Origin: Bettongia penicillata ogilbyi
Lineage: Eukaryota; Chordata; Mammalia; Diprotodontia; Potoroidae
Direction: 5' to 3'
DNA: 64,000 bases
Assembly (NCBI GenBank): GCA_023548195.1
Contig: JAJHZJ010000531.1
Span: 7,861,900-7,925,899 of the forward strand
The notes below the pieces were generated by a model. It was not told the origin of the DNA, searched no databases, and was given only the letters and a program-made list of their open reading frames with translations. The position numbers were made by a program, and so were the translations under genes. Every line of letters begins with the position of its first letter. Position 1 is the first letter of the stretch. Positions 34,641 to 47,110 of this stretch are shown here, piece by piece.

Positions 34641-35100
34641 TACTCTGAAATTTTGTTAAATTTTAGAAATTGATATATTTTGTTCTTTAATTCACTTTCC
34701 TTTCTAAATATATCTGTCTCCCACTTCTTTCCATCCCTATGGATGGTAACTCAAAACCATGTCATTAGAGTATATCCCTTTTAACAAAAATTAGAAAAGG
34801 AAAAAAAAATCTTTTAAGTAAATGTATACAACATTTCAACCAAGTCTGAATAGTATAGTGGTAAGGGAAGATGCATTTTCTTATCTCTTCTCTAGAGCTA
34901 AGCTTAGTCGTTATAATTATATGCAGTTTTAAATTTCATTTTCTTTTGTTCTTTTCATTAACATTGTTGTAGTCATTGTATATGATTTTTTCCCTTTCTA
35001 CTTACTTTACATCAGTTCATATAAGTTTTCCCATGTGTCTCCAGATTTTTCATATTAATTTTTTCTTATAGCTTGTGTCCCCATTCTATGAGCATGTTTC
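34640..35100 (-). repeat. L1 3' end, antisense
   Basis: TTTACATCAGTTCATATAAG, TTTTCCCATGTGTCTCCAG and TTTCTTATAGCTTGTGTCCC fit the antisense L1 end. Confidence 0.6.
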
Positions 35101-35795
35101 TTGTTTCTTTTCAAAATAAAATTTTATTGATGTTTTTTGTTTTTATGTTACCTATATTTCTCTCTCTATTCTTTCCTCCTCCCTTCCAGAGCACCATCCC
35201 CTATAACAGTTTATTTAAAAAGAAAAAAGAAAGAAGAGGAAAATAATTCAGTAAAATCATTTGATACATTGGAATAAGTTTGAACATTAAAGGGGAGATA
35301 TCTTTTAATATCTCTCCTTTGAAACTGAGAAGTTCTTTATAATTGCACAAATTCAGTTTTGAATATTTTTGTTGTGGTGGTTCTTTCCATTTATATTGTA
35401 GTAATTTTGCATGTTATTTTCCTGGCTCTGCTTATTGCTGTTTGTATCAGTTCATGTAAAACCTTTTCATGCTTCTTTATATTCACTGTGTAGCTCTTAC
35501 AGCACAAATAATATTCTATTATATTTATAAATCATAATTTATTCATCTATTCTCTAGTTAATGGATGTCTGTTGTCTGCAGTTCTTTGCCATCACAAAAA
35601 AAAGTTTTTGCATACCGTTTATTGCCATCTGCTTTTCTGTGTTTAAGAAATATAGATTGTTAAACCATATGTTTTAATTTTCTTAAGTTTCTCTGGGTAT
35701 ATTTCTTATTTGTTATTTGTGGAGACAAAATAATGAGGTTTTTTTTGTCATTTTTATCATATTGTTCCTATGTGTTAGTAGACAATTTCTGTTAA
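35100..35795 (-). repeat. L1 3' end, antisense (second)
   Basis: TCAAAATAAAATTTTATTGA starts a second antisense 3' end. CTGGCTCTGCTTATTGCTG, TATCAGTTCATGTAAAACC, CACAAATAATATTCTATTA and GCAGTTCTTTGCCATCAC follow in L1 order. Confidence 0.75.
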
Positions 35796-37205
35796 TTTGC
35801 ATAACTGCCAATTAGGAAACATTCCTTTCTTCCCCCACTATTGTATTTATTGTAATCAGTTTTGTTTATTCTTAGCCCTATGTGGTCTTCTGCTTCTGCA
35901 GGGTTGGTTATAGCAGAGTGGAACAGTGGAGCCTGTAGGCTAAGAATCACATTGGTTTTAGATTCTATAAACTTTAACTTGGTTATTTGGTACTCTAAAT
36001 ATAAAATCCTTGTCCAGTGAAACGAATGGACATAACTGCTAAAGGATCTGAGTTTGGATGATGGCTTGCAGGTGTTCAAAATTATTGGGATTTGTAAGAT
36101 ATAAGCAACTGTAAGACTTGAGCAAGAGGTTTTGTTGCTCCTCCCAGAGGAGGCTGCAGATGAGGCTGTAAACAATTAGATGGGAGGCCCCATTTCACAG
36201 TAGGTGGAGATGGAAGGTCTGAGGTCAAAGGGAGTTTACTGCTATGTTCACCAGAGGCTGTCTTCAGTGGGGGTAGGGGTTGGGAGGAGAGAGGTCAGGC
36301 CGGCAGTAGGAAAGTAGAAGGAAGTCCCTCTCTACCCCTACTGGCCTTCTCTCAGAGGACATGAGCAGCTGGTGAAGGAAAGCAGTCAGGGGAAGGTCTT
36401 GATTTGTTTTTCACTTTAGGCTGGAGATCTTTATCCTCTGTTAAGAAAAACCAAACAAACTTTGTATTAGTTTTTTTTTTTTTTTTGGGGGGGGGGGTCA
36501 GTCTCTATATAGTTGACTAAAATTAAACTTATAATCAGCTTAAATTCCTGCGTCCTTCATGTGCACTCTGGAAGTCTGAAAATTAACTTGCTGTATCCAT
36601 CCTCATAGAAATAATTTCCAGTTTCCTTTACATTGTGTTCTTTTGGTCTAATTTCTTTGCCATACAATTTGAGCACATATTCCTTTACAGTTTCTAGCAG
36701 TACTAGATCTAGACTGTTTTTCAGTGTTTGGTCTTTCATATATCTGATATACCCAACCCTTCACGAACTTTGTACTAGTCACTGTCTATGACTTTAGTGT
36801 TTCTCATCATAGGAATTTATGCTCATATCTTCCAGGGTATTTGTTTTTGCTTAGTCTTTTTTTTCTTTCTGAAATGTCTAGAGCACATTCTTCTCCAATT
36901 CTTTCTCCAGGAAATTTTTTTTATTGGGGTTTGGAAGCTGGGAGGAAGAAGTGAGTGAAGCCTCCAGAAATCAGTATGGTTTGTAGGAGGAAAAAAGTAA
37001 TTTCCCATCGTGAGGAGATTGCAAGTGCAGGGGGTGGGGATACTCAGCTTTTTTTAATGAAAGAGAAGGCAGTACATTGTAAGAGATACCTATAGTAGGA
37101 TTAATTTCATTTAGTATTCATTTCCCTTTTTTATTACCTCATTGTTATTTTGTTATTCTCTAATTGTTGCATATGTGTAGTCTTACCAACATTTGTAACA
37201 AGTTA
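35795..37205. other. Intron, nothing recognised
   Basis: Contains a T18G11 homopolymer pair at about 36470-36498. No coding or named repeat signal. Confidence 0.4.
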
Positions 37206-37207
37206 CA

Positions 37208-37495
37208 AATGGGTCAGCTAGGTGGTGCAGTGGATAGAGCACTAGTGCAGGAGTCAGGAGGACCTGAGTTCAAATCTCACCTTAGACACTTGACCCTCAC
37301 TAGTTGTATGACAATGGGCAAGTCACTTAACCCCAGCTTTTCCTCATCCTGATGAATTGGATTCAGATGACTCTGGAGGAGAATGAGGCTGGTGACCTAC
37401 ACAACCCTCCCTCACTCAAAACAAAGTCAAGTACAAGTCATGTCATTATTCTCTGATGGCACGGTCTTCTTCAGCAACCAAGGACAAACACACAA
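37208..37495 (+). repeat. Complete chimeric SINE: tRNA/CORE head with RTE-type tail
   Basis: The head GGGTCAGCTAGGTGGTGCAG and GTGGATAGAGCACTAG carries tRNA-like promoter boxes (box B-like GAGTTCAAATCTC). The CORE ends in GGGCAAGTCACTTAACC. The tail (CATCCTGATGAATTGG to CAACCAAGGACAAACACACA) is the RTE-like part seen alone at 27775, 41500 and 61001. A 7-bp ACAAATG at both ends may be the target duplication. Confidence 0.88.
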
Positions 37496-37869
37496 AGCAC
37501 ACACAAATGTAACTTAAGTGCATGTGTGACCTCATCTATGTAAGTAGTCTTTTCAATTATAACCTGTCTATGCCTTCTAATTTTGTGCAGTTTTTGTCCG
37601 TATTCTCTTATAAATCAAACATAGGTAATCTACCCCCATTGCACTAGATACTATCTCCTTTATTTTCACATATTCCACAGTTTTATCAGTACTACATTCA
37701 GACAGTCTATTTCATCATGATTCGTTTCTTATTTTTTAGTGATTAGTCTTGTGATTAGTCTTGACTCTTAACCAACCATATATTTCTTGGATGAGGTTTT
37801 TTATAACAATTCTTGCATAAATGTCATCATTGTTAATTTGCTACCACCTACTTATGTGTATCCTGCTTG

Positions 37870-38040
37870 TCCCTATTTTAAATCGTAAGAGATTAATGGT
37901 TTTTCTTTGAGGTCCCATTAGTCTTATTTCCCCAACTAAAATAAAAACTTCTGAAGGAGGGGACTGTCTTATATGTATATCCTTTGTAACACCTAGTACA
38001 TGCTGGGTATTTAGACTAGAGCTTAATAAATAAAATAATT
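37870..38040 (+). repeat. L2 3' end, sense
   Basis: AACTTCTGAAGGAGGGGACT, CCTTTGTAACACCTAGTACA and GAGCTTAATAAATAAA are L2-type tail phrases. Confidence 0.75.
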
Positions 38041-38319
38041 TTTTTCTTGAATTTTTTGTTTTTCTGATATTTAGATATTTTCTAACCAAAATATATGTCT
38101 GACTTTTTATAGGCTGTGGTGGTACCTATCTGTAGTTTTATGGGGCAGGTTTACATTGTTATTTGTAATTATGTAAATGCTAGCTAATCTGAAAAGATCA
38201 TTTGAGGATAATGGCAAATTTTCCATCATAATAGACAAATGCATATCAGAAAGGGTGACAATATTATTAGCTTAAAATAATTCAGTTTTTTTCTTCATGA
38301 ATTTAATGTAACAATGTAA

Positions 38320-38590
38320 TAAAATTATAACAATACTTAACATTTACATAGCATTTTAAGATTTGCAAAATGCTTACATATCTTACTTTATTACATATCA
38401 CAACTATTATGTGAGGTGGATGCTACTATTATGCCCATTTTGCAAATGAAGAAACGGAGGTTGAAGAAATCAAGTGACTTGCCTAGGATTACTAATTAGC
38501 AAAATTAATAAGTGTCTGAGCAAGAATTTGAACTCAACTCCAAGTCCAGCACTATAAATCCACTCTATCACTTAATACCATATGGCCCAT
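38320..38590 (-). repeat. MIR/Ther-type SINE, antisense
   Basis: TTTACATAGCATTTTAAGAT, CATTTTGCAAATGAAGAAAC, CAAGTGACTTGCCTAGGATT and AATTTGAACTCAACTCCAAG run in antisense order. Confidence 0.85.
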
Positions 38591-38994
38591 AAACTTCTTG
38601 TGATTGTAAGGGTTCCAGGAGTCAATGTGAACACTTAGCATTTTCATTTTAATCTTTAGTACCAATAAAATACTCATTTTTTAAATAAGCAAATGTACCA
38701 ATTTCATTATATTTGGTTCCTTAGCATCTAATAGTGTTTTTCAAATATATGGGGTGCCATTATGATAAATAAAGTAGAATTTCTTTTAAAAGAGCTAGCT
38801 ATTCAGTAACATTTTATCTTCATTTTTTTTAAAGCAAGAAATTTCTACTACTCTTTATACTGTGATTAAGGTAATAGACTTTTGTAACCATCCTCATGTA
38901 TTTTGTTATCAGCTTTTCCTGATAGAACAACAACTGTCCAGTGGGGAATCTCATGAACAAAAAAAATCAGAAACCCTTAATCTAAAAGTGTACT

Positions 38995-39135
38995 GTTAAT
39001 CAGCAAGCATTTTTTGAGTGCCTATTATATTCCAGGCATTGTGTTAAGGACTAGGGATACAGAGATAGAAATAAGACCCTTCTGGCTCTCAAGGAACTTA
39101 CGTTTTATTGGGAGGAAGTAAACAGCATTATTTAT
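38995..39135 (-). repeat. L2 3' end, antisense
   Basis: AGCAAGCATTTTTTGAGTGC, CAGGCATTGTGTTAAGGAC and CTCAAGGAACTTACG. It ends about 100 bp before the second GALNT1 exon. Confidence 0.8.
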
Positions 39136-39238
39136 ACAAGTAAAATATACAAAATAAATGTAAAATAATCAGGGGAGCAGCTGGGGGAATCAGAAGAGGT
39201 GTTAGTAAAGTTTTGTGTTATAATTTTGTTTTTTCTAG

Positions 39239-39405
39239 ATGTAAAACAAAGGTATATCCAGATAATCTTCCTACAACAAGTGTGGTGATTGTCTTCCACA
39301 ATGAGGCTTGGAGTACACTTCTAAGAACTGTCCATAGTGTAATAAACCGATCACCAAGACACATGCTAGAAGAGATCGTTCTGGTAGATGATGCAAGTGA
39401 AAGAG
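39239..39405 (+). CDS. GALNT1: GALNT1 coding exon: start of the GT-A catalytic domain
   Basis: This 167-bp exon follows directly in the transcript. Its first base completes the split Gly codon (GG|A) and the reading continues [20 protein letters not shown], then an invariant-looking [14 protein letters not shown] stretch, and ends with LVDDASER plus one base. The VVIVFHNE block and the DD before ASER belong to the nucleotide-sugar-binding half of the GT-A fold used by all GalNAc-transferases. The acceptor is TTGTTTTTTCTAG and the donor AG|GTAAAT. Phase and sequence join cleanly to the exon at 20904-21078 across an 18,160-bp intron. NLPTT, RTVHS and RHM-EEIV favour GALNT1 over GALNT13. The exons encoding the DxH motif, the rest of the catalytic domain and the ricin-type lectin domain were not seen downstream. 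Confidence 0.95.
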
Positions 39406-39830
39406 GTAAATCAAAAATATAAATACCAGTAATGTGCCATATAAGAGAATTTTCCTTTTCCTTTTCAAAAAAATTTTTGGGTGAATTTTCTTTTTGTTTC
39501 ACAATTTCATAGTCATTTAAATAGTATGTCAAGGAGGAAAAAAAACCTCCCCTTTATTAAATCCATGATCACTTCATTTAATTACTTAGCATTTATAATT
39601 TTAATATATTATCTGTGGCAAGTCTTAATCTTTTACTTTAAAGGAATTAATACCGCATTATATAATATCTCATTGAAATGCAAGGGATTTTTAAGAATTA
39701 TGGTTTTCTTGGGGTGCTGATTATGGTAAGCTACAACCCTTACTTAGGAAGAGACTATACAATCTGTAAATTTACATGACCTGGGCAGCACAATAGAAAG
39801 CTTCAGCAAACCGTGAGTCCATCCTGTAAT
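39406..39830. other. GALNT1 intron, start of the third segment
   Basis: Begins GTAAAT. Nothing recognised. Confidence 0.45.
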
Positions 39831-41470
39831 ATTAGGGCACCTGGATTAGTCCTATTCTACCCCCTGCCTACCACTTCAGCCATAGTAATTCATATTTTTC
39901 TTGTATTTCTTCCCACTTGCTTCCAGCAAAGTAGGATATGGAATTCCTATTCTATAGTGAACAAATTCCCCTCATTCTTGTCAGTTTCTTCTTATAAATC
40001 CATCCATCCAATTTCTCTGAGACCTGGTTTTCTCCAGCAAAACTCAGTCCCCGGCCATCTTCTCTAACAGTGTTCTGCCTTCATTTAACTTCTCTATCAC
40101 CTTCCTTCCTTTTCCCACCCTAAAACACTGATACTGGAGAGAGAGTGGGAATATTCCTTTGTTCTCCCTACTACCACTTTCAGACTCTCTTTTTGCCAGA
40201 TGTCATTTCACAGCTTCTCTTTTGAAGATGCTTTACTTAAAATGCTTCTCTCAAGATTAGGGTGACTATTATCCATTAGCTCTCAGGTCATTATCCCCCC
40301 TTTTTTTTTAGTTTTCTGCATGATTTAGCCTTCTTTTGCTCCATCCCTTATAGTAGGGAACTTCATGGTTCATGTTTATACTTCTTTAAATCATGTAATC
40401 TTCCAGATCCTCATTCTCAGGTCTTGTGGTCACATCCTGTACTGTATCTCAGTTGCACACAGGAATGGTTACACCCTAAATTTAAGTATTATCCAATAAC
40501 ATTCCTCATCTTTGATAAAAAATTTTTTTAAAAACCTGACATTCCTCTATCTGCTCTTAAGCTATAATTAATTCCTTTCCTACATTTCACCCCTCCCAAA
40601 TCTATTCTTCACTTTCATCGTACCTTTCTCATACTATATGTCATCCTATTCTTAGGGATATATTTCTTAAAGAATGGGTAACAGTAGCAAAGGGAAAATC
40701 TGGAAGTAGCAGTGGAGAGCAAATAGCATTTCATCTCTTTCTCTTGGACCAAGGTGTTGAGGGGGGAGGAGGTGACAAAGGTAGAGATAGTGGTGGAAAA
40801 GATAACAAGAAATACTCTGACTTTGTTTTTCCCACTTCCCACTTCTGACCCTATAGTTCACCAGTTCAGCTCTACACTGTCCTTTCAAATTCCTCAACAC
40901 TGAATTGTTACTCATCCTTTTTAGAACCCCAGCTCTGGGTTTCTCCTTCTCTGCTCTTATTCACATACTGCTGGATAGAGTTATAGGGAGTAATAAAACC
41001 ATGCTGGTGGGATACAATACAAATTTATCTCACATAACTTAAGGTGGATCCTTCCTGCTGAAAGGCAATCCTTTAATTCCTCCTTAACTGATTCCCTATC
41101 TTCCTCAGAAGCACTAGTCCAAATTTTCCCTTTATTTCTGAAGCCTCTGCTGCCTCCTTCTTACTCTACCCTCTCAACCAAGAACCTAGTCTTTTAATTT
41201 CCTGAAAAAATTGAGACCATTCACAATGGGCCCTGTCCTTTCTTCTTTCCTTTATCACTAAATCCTTTGACATCATCCCTACTTTATTCTTTCTTGCCCA
41301 CAGTCTTTGATAATGAGGTCAGCCTTTTTGCCTATGCCAGTCCCTGTTCATGGACCCTTGATCCTACCTCCTCTTGTCTTCTTCAGAGAATTACTCCCTT
41401 AGGTTTTTTGAGTAGGTAGAAGAGGCCATTCTTTGCCTTGTTTCTTACCTAGCTTTAATCACTAAATGAG
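39830..41470 (+). repeat. L2/CR1-type LINE, 5'-proximal region (tentative)
   Basis: C/T-rich sequence whose phrases resemble the upstream part of an L2-like ORF2 in sense direction, such as TTGAGACCATTCACAATGGG and CCATGCTGGTGG. Frames are too broken for a firm call. Confidence 0.45.
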
Positions 41471-41489
41471 TGTTGTCTCAGTCAGACTG

Positions 41490-41715
41490 AGACTTGGGAA
41501 AGACCTTAATTTTAAAAGACCAAGATCTCCCAATGCATCCAGGGCTATCTCCAGTCATCCTGATCTGTATCTTGCCACTGGACCCAGATGGTTGTGAAGG
41601 AGAGAGTAAGGCTAGTGACTTTGCATAGTCCTCCCTCATTTAAATCCAGTTCACTTGCGTGTCATGGCATCACCTTCCTGATGTCATCGTCCTTTATGAG
41701 AAGGAAAGACAAGCA
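41490..41715 (+). repeat. RTE-type SINE tail, diverged
   Basis: CATCCTGATCTGTATCTTGC, GGCTAGTGACTTTGCATAGT, TCACTTGCGTGTCATGGC and CTGATGTCATCGTCC match the tail of the 37208 SINE with more changes. Confidence 0.7.
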
Positions 41716-42300
41716 AAAATGGCTCCCTCTTCCTTGACTTTCTTTAACTCCTTTCTATCCACTTGTTTTTACTTTTTCTTTCACATGTACTCATCTCCCT
41801 TACTAACATGGGTTTGCAACAAAGCCTCATTCCACATTCCAGTTCCCCCCTTCTTGTTTCCAGTTACTTGGAGACTTTAGATTCAGGCTGCAGAAGTTTG
41901 CTTGGGCCACAACAGATAACCAGCTCAGCAACTCTTCAGGACCAAAAGTTTCCCGGGGGCCATGGCAGATAGCTAATGCGTATCAGACAGTCTTGTCTCA
42001 CCAGTGCTGCAAAGCTGTGAACTGTGAATGCAGAGACAAGAGTGGGACAGGACAGTATATGTGGGGGTAAGGAGGAGAGAAGAAGAGGATGCCATGTAGC
42101 ACTTGACCAGATCTGAGGAAATCACCTCAGCATTCATCTGGGGCCAGTTCTATTCATACAAAAGTCACTTGAGGTAGAGACCTATGCTGGTAAACAATGA
42201 ATTGCCCAGTATGAGGAGAGTATGAAACACTTTGAAATATAGTGTCCATGAAAACCACCATCTGAAGGAAGAGAGTCAGTGAACAATACGGGGAAAAGAC
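41716..42300. other. Intron, nothing recognised
   Basis: No coding or confident repeat signal. Confidence 0.35.
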
Positions 42301-45300
42301 TAAAATTATCAAAGATCAAAGGAAGAAGAAAACTCAGACTTTGAATGGAAGCAAATAAATCAGTAGGGAAAACATTAACAGAAGGAATATAGCATCAAGC
42401 TCTAGTAAGTGAGATGAGATAAAGTGTCCATAAATAATGCAAAACAAGGGAAAACAACTCATCAGTTGATGAGACAGTGGACCCTGTAGAATGTAAGTAA
42501 AGGATGAAACCATAACACACTTTGCTGAGTGGTTCAAAAGAGAAATGATATTTATTAGAGCAGGATTTACGGCCTGTACAGCAAAACTAAATAGGCAGAA
42601 TAGAAAAACTGAGATCTGCAACGACAGATCTTACTGAAAAAAAGAAAACAATGGATTGGAAATGCAGATATACAGAAGTAAAAGACAATCTAGGAGAGAA
42701 GCAAAAGACAATATTAAAAGAAAGTATGATCACTATACAAACAAAGCATACTGAGATCAAAGACCTAGATCATAGACACAATGTGAGAATCACAAATCTT
42801 CCAGAAAAAGACAACAGAACCAAAAATATTAACACTATAATGTAGAAAATACAGTACTTCTGAACTGAGAAAATGAAATGCCAGTTGAAAGAATTCATTA
42901 ATTGCCTCCAGAAAAAAAAACAAAAATAAAACCAAGTTTGCAAACTCTTAAGACACTTAGTGTCTTTAACAGTTCAGTTGAGAATCAAGTTCTGCAAGTG
43001 ATCAAGGCAAAGACCTTCAGCTGCATAGGAAAGAAATTTGAATAGCATGATACTATTCACCCACCAGAAAATGCAGAATGTGCAGAGCAATGGAGCTCAG
43101 CACGTAGCCTAGTATAGCAAATTGGAGCATAACCATAAATGAAGATAGATGGACTTTCAGTGATAAAGAAGCATTTGAAGTAACTTTAGAAAGAAAAGCA
43201 GAATTGAAGAGAGTATTTGCTTCTCAAACACCACAACTAACAGAAATGCAGTAGAACTGACAGCAGAGAAAGCAGTAAGAGACTTCTTTATAAGTGAACA
43301 CAAGGAAAAAGGGATGAAGGTACTAGTTTGGTGGAGAAAACAGTGAAGAAGCAGGCCTGAGGCATTATGAACAAAACCTGGCAACACTCTGCCTAAAGAT
43401 GAATCAGTTTTGTGTGTGACTACATAACAACATGAGAAGGTACATGAAAAAGGGAGAGGAGAGCAGGGAGATATAAAGGAATGTGTACTAGCCAGGTCAA
43501 ATAGAGCTAGTAATGACCCCTGTGATCTCACTAGGAAAAGAGCCTACAAGGGAAATGGGCAAGTAAAGATTGAAAAAGTGGAAGGGGGAAGGAAAAGGAA
43601 GAAAGCCTTGCTTTGGTGCTAAGAGGAGGTTCCGTTGGTGAATACTATAGATGAAGAGAAATGGTCTGTGAAAGGAGGTAGAGACAGTGTGCTGAGTTTG
43701 TCTGGTGTTTGAAAAGACTACTTTTCTGCCTTGGGAGTGGAGGATTTGGAGCTCCTGGGGGCAGCTGGAGCATGTAAGGGGACTAGGAGGTCATCGACCC
43801 TGGGAAAAGGTTTTGAAGCAAATGAGAAAAAGGAATAATGGTAGAGGATATAGATAGGTGTTTGGCTACATAATCAGGGATGTTGTTGGGTAGAGGCCCT
43901 ACCATGGGGCAGTGTCCTCTCTGATAACAGCAGTAATTGACATTGTTGGGAGTGAGGCATCGTGAAAAAGGGCAAGCTCTGCAGAGCAGTAGTAGAAACT
44001 GCATAGAGGAGAAAGCCTAGAGGATGCCTTGGAAGTTTTGATTGTATCATGACTGCATGGTGAATATAAAGAATGGAGACTAGATAATTATAAACATGAT
44101 GAATCAAAGAAAGAGGGTCTAGAGTAGACAGAAAAAAAAGATGGATAATGAAGAAAGTGAGAGAAATTCTTTTTTGAAAGGAGTGCAAAACAAATAAAAT
44201 TTTAAAAAAGTAATTCATCGGACTGATTGAAGGGGGAAGAATCAGATATAACCAGATTAAAGAAGAGAAAAAGGAACTAATATTCAAGATCCCAAAAACA
44301 AAAGGGTAATAAATGAGAGGAGGAGCATCAGGGATGATGGGAATAGAGCCAGTGGGAATATGGCCAACTTTATTTTTAAAATTAGATAAATAACTGAAGG
44401 AACATTGGACTTTTTATAGCAGAAGGGGGAAAATAATCATAGCTTGAAATAAAATTAGAACCAGTTAGGAAAAATATAAATTTCTCTTAATGTTAAATGT
44501 GAATGGATTAAAAAATTCACTAAAATGAAAAAGAGTGACAGATTGAATAAGAAAACTGGTTCTCTGAAAAAACTAATAAAATCAATAAACCATTAGGTTA
44601 ATCTGATTAAGAAAAAGAAAACAGAAAATCACATCAATACATTAGTAAATGACTTAGGGGAAATCACAACAAAACAAGAAATAAAAAGAATAGTCTGAGC
44701 TTATTATGCAGTTATGTGCTAACCAAATTAAGAAAAGAAGAAAAATAGACCACTACCATCTATATGTGTGTATGTATACATACACATACATGCATACATA
44801 CATGTATCTGTATCTATAAAATACCCAGAGTATCGGAAAACCAGATAGAAATCTTAAGTAACCTGATCTCAGGAAAAGAAATAGATTAAAAGAACTATCT
44901 AAGAAAAAATTTCCAGTCCTGGTGGATTCACAGAAGGATTCTATCAAACTTTTGAAGAACAGTTACTTCACAAATTATTTTCCAAAATTGAGAAAGGACC
45001 TTGTCAGCATCTTTTTATGAGACAAATACAGACCTAAATACCTGATACCTAAACCAGGGAAAGGTAAGCACAGAAAGAATAAGCCAATATCATTAATAAA
45101 TAAATATTGAAAGGAAAATTTTGAAAAAAATCCTGTCAAACAGACTACAAAATTTTGATCCAAGAAAGCATTTATTATAACCAAGTGGGATTTGTTACCA
45201 GGGTTGCAAGGATGATTCACTACTGAAAAAACATTCAACATAATTAATATTTTAAAAAACCCAAACATCCAAAACCACTTGTGTCTGAGTGTTGACTTAT

Positions 45301-45360
45301 CAAAGCACACAAAAGATTTGCATAGATGCAACTGAAAATTGCTACTTAAAGAAATAAAGA
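42300..45360 (+). repeat. Old L1, sense, up to the HAL1-C insertion
   Basis: An ORF1-like block (42640-42840, reading DLDHRHNVRITNLPEK) is followed by an ORF1 C-terminal and purine-rich region matching 8945-9790. Then comes ORF2-like sequence from about 44470 (GAATGGATTAAAAAATTCAC), with EN and RT pieces (AAGCCAATATCATTAATAAA, GTGGGATTTGTTACCAGG). Much of EN is deleted. HAL1-C cuts it at 45360 and it resumes at about 48175. Confidence 0.65.
44760..44818. repeat. (TATG/CATA)n microsatellite
   Basis: Alternating TATG, TACA and CATA steps within the old L1. Confidence 0.8.
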
Positions 45361-45370
45361 GGGGAGGAGC

Positions 45371-45381
45371 CAAGATGGCAG
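45371..45381 (+). promoter_or_regulatory. YY1-type site at the HAL1-C 5' end
   Basis: CAAGATGGCAG at the conserved position, one change from copies A and B. Confidence 0.5.
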
Positions 45382-46020
45382 AGTAGAAAGACTTGCATAT
45401 GTGAGCTCCGAACCCACAGCCCATAAATTACCTATGGAAAGAATTACCAACGGGTTCTGGAGCAGTGGAAGCCTTGCAGCAGCAGAGTGGAGGAGATTTC
45501 TGTTCCAGAGAGCCCTGAAAAACAGACCCCAAAGGTCCGTCGGGCACCGGATATGGAGCAGAGCCCCTGCCCTGGCCACGCAGCCCCGAGAGGAGCAGAT
45601 CCGAGCAGGCTTCAGGGACGGAATCTCTGGTGGCTGCGAGGGGGAAAAGGCACTACAGGTGAGTGAGAGAGATTTCTGGGCTGGCCAAGAGGGGAGCAGG
45701 GTGTCTCCAGAACTCAGGCCCCCTTGGGAGGCAGGGGCAGCGGCGGCCAGGGGCTCGCAAAGCAGGAAGGAACTCAGATCCATTACTGAAGGTCTCCGCA
45801 TAAAACCCCTGAGGGAACCGAGCCTGGGAGGCGGCCCTGCCCCTACCTGAGAACCAGAACTTAATCTTACCCTGAATAGCAGCCCTGCCCTGCCTGCCGC
45901 TGAAAGCCCTGAGGCCGGGGAGCAGCATTTGAATCTCGGACCCCAAGCACTAGCTGGGTGGATCTGGAGGCAGGGCGAGGATGGAGAGGAATCTCAGAAG
46001 TCAAGTAACTGGCTGGGAAA

Positions 46021-47110
46021 ATGCCCAGGAAAGGGAAAAAAAATAAGACCATAGAAGGTTACTTTCTTGGTGAACAGGTATTTCCTCCTTTCCTTTCTGA
46101 TGAGGAAGAACAGTGCTTACCATCAGGGAAAGACATAGAAGTCAAGGCCTCTGTATCCCAAACATCTGAAATAGATATCTAATGGACTCAGGCCATGGAA
46201 GAGCTCAAAAAGGATTTTGAAAATCAAGTTAGAGAGGTGGAGGAAAAACTGGGAAGAGAAATGAGACAGATGCAAGAAAAGCAGGTCAATACCTTGCTAA
46301 AGGAGACCCCCAAAAATGCTGAAGAAAATAACACCTTGAAAAATAGACTAACTTAACTGGCAAAAGAGGTTCAAAAAGCCAAGGAGGAGAAGAATGCTTT
46401 CAGAAGCAGAATTAGCCAAATGGAAAAAGAGGTTCAAAAGCTCACTGAAGAAAATAGTTCTCTCAAAATTAGAATGGAACAGATGGAGGTTAATGACTCT
46501 GTGAGAAACCAAGAAATCACCAAACAAAACCAAAAGAATGAAAAAATAGAAGATAATGTGAAAAATCTCATTGGAAAAGCAACTGACCTGGAAAATGATC
46601 CAGGAGAGACAATTTAAAAATTATGGGACTACCTGAAAGCCATGATCAAAAAAAGAGCCTAGACATCATCTTCCATGAAATTATTGAGGAAAACTACCCT
46701 ATATTCTAGAACCAGAGGGTAAAATAAGTATTGAAGGAATCCATCGATCACCACCTGAAAGAGATCCAAAAAGAGAAACTCCTAGGAACATTGTGGCCAA
46801 ATTCCAGAACTCTCAGGTCAAGGAGAAAATCTTGCAAGCAGCTAGAAAGAAACAATTCCAGTATTGTGGAAATAAAATCAGGATAACTCAAGATCTAGCT
46901 GCTTCTACATTAAGGGATCGAAGGGAGTGGAATAGGATATTCCAGAAGTCAAAGGAACTAGGGCTCAAACCAAGAATCACCTACCCAGCAAAACTGAGTA
47001 GAATACTTCAGGGGAAAATATGGTCTTTCAATGAAACAGAGGACTTTCAAGCATTCTTGATGAAAAGACCAGAGCTGAAAAGAAAATTTGACTTTCAAAC
47101 ACAAGAATGA
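46021..47110 (+). pseudogene. HAL1-C ORF1 (L1 ORF1p-like), broken
   Basis: Starts MPRKGKKNKTIEGYF. In-frame stops occur near 46179 and 46355, with further frameshifts in the RNA-recognition region (about 46595-46710). The C-terminal frame 46793-47110 is open and ends in the family's FDFQTQE. It is more decayed than copy B although the DNA is still close to it. Confidence 0.85.

Noticed and set aside
43157..44287. Minus-strand frames of 124 and 137 codons
   Set aside because: They are antisense to an old L1, rich in Leu, Ser and Phe as expected from purine-rich sense DNA.
45346..45850. Frames of 149-151 codons on both strands near 45.6 kb
   Set aside because: They fall in the 5' UTR of HAL1-C, upstream of ORF1, with no homologue in the other copies.
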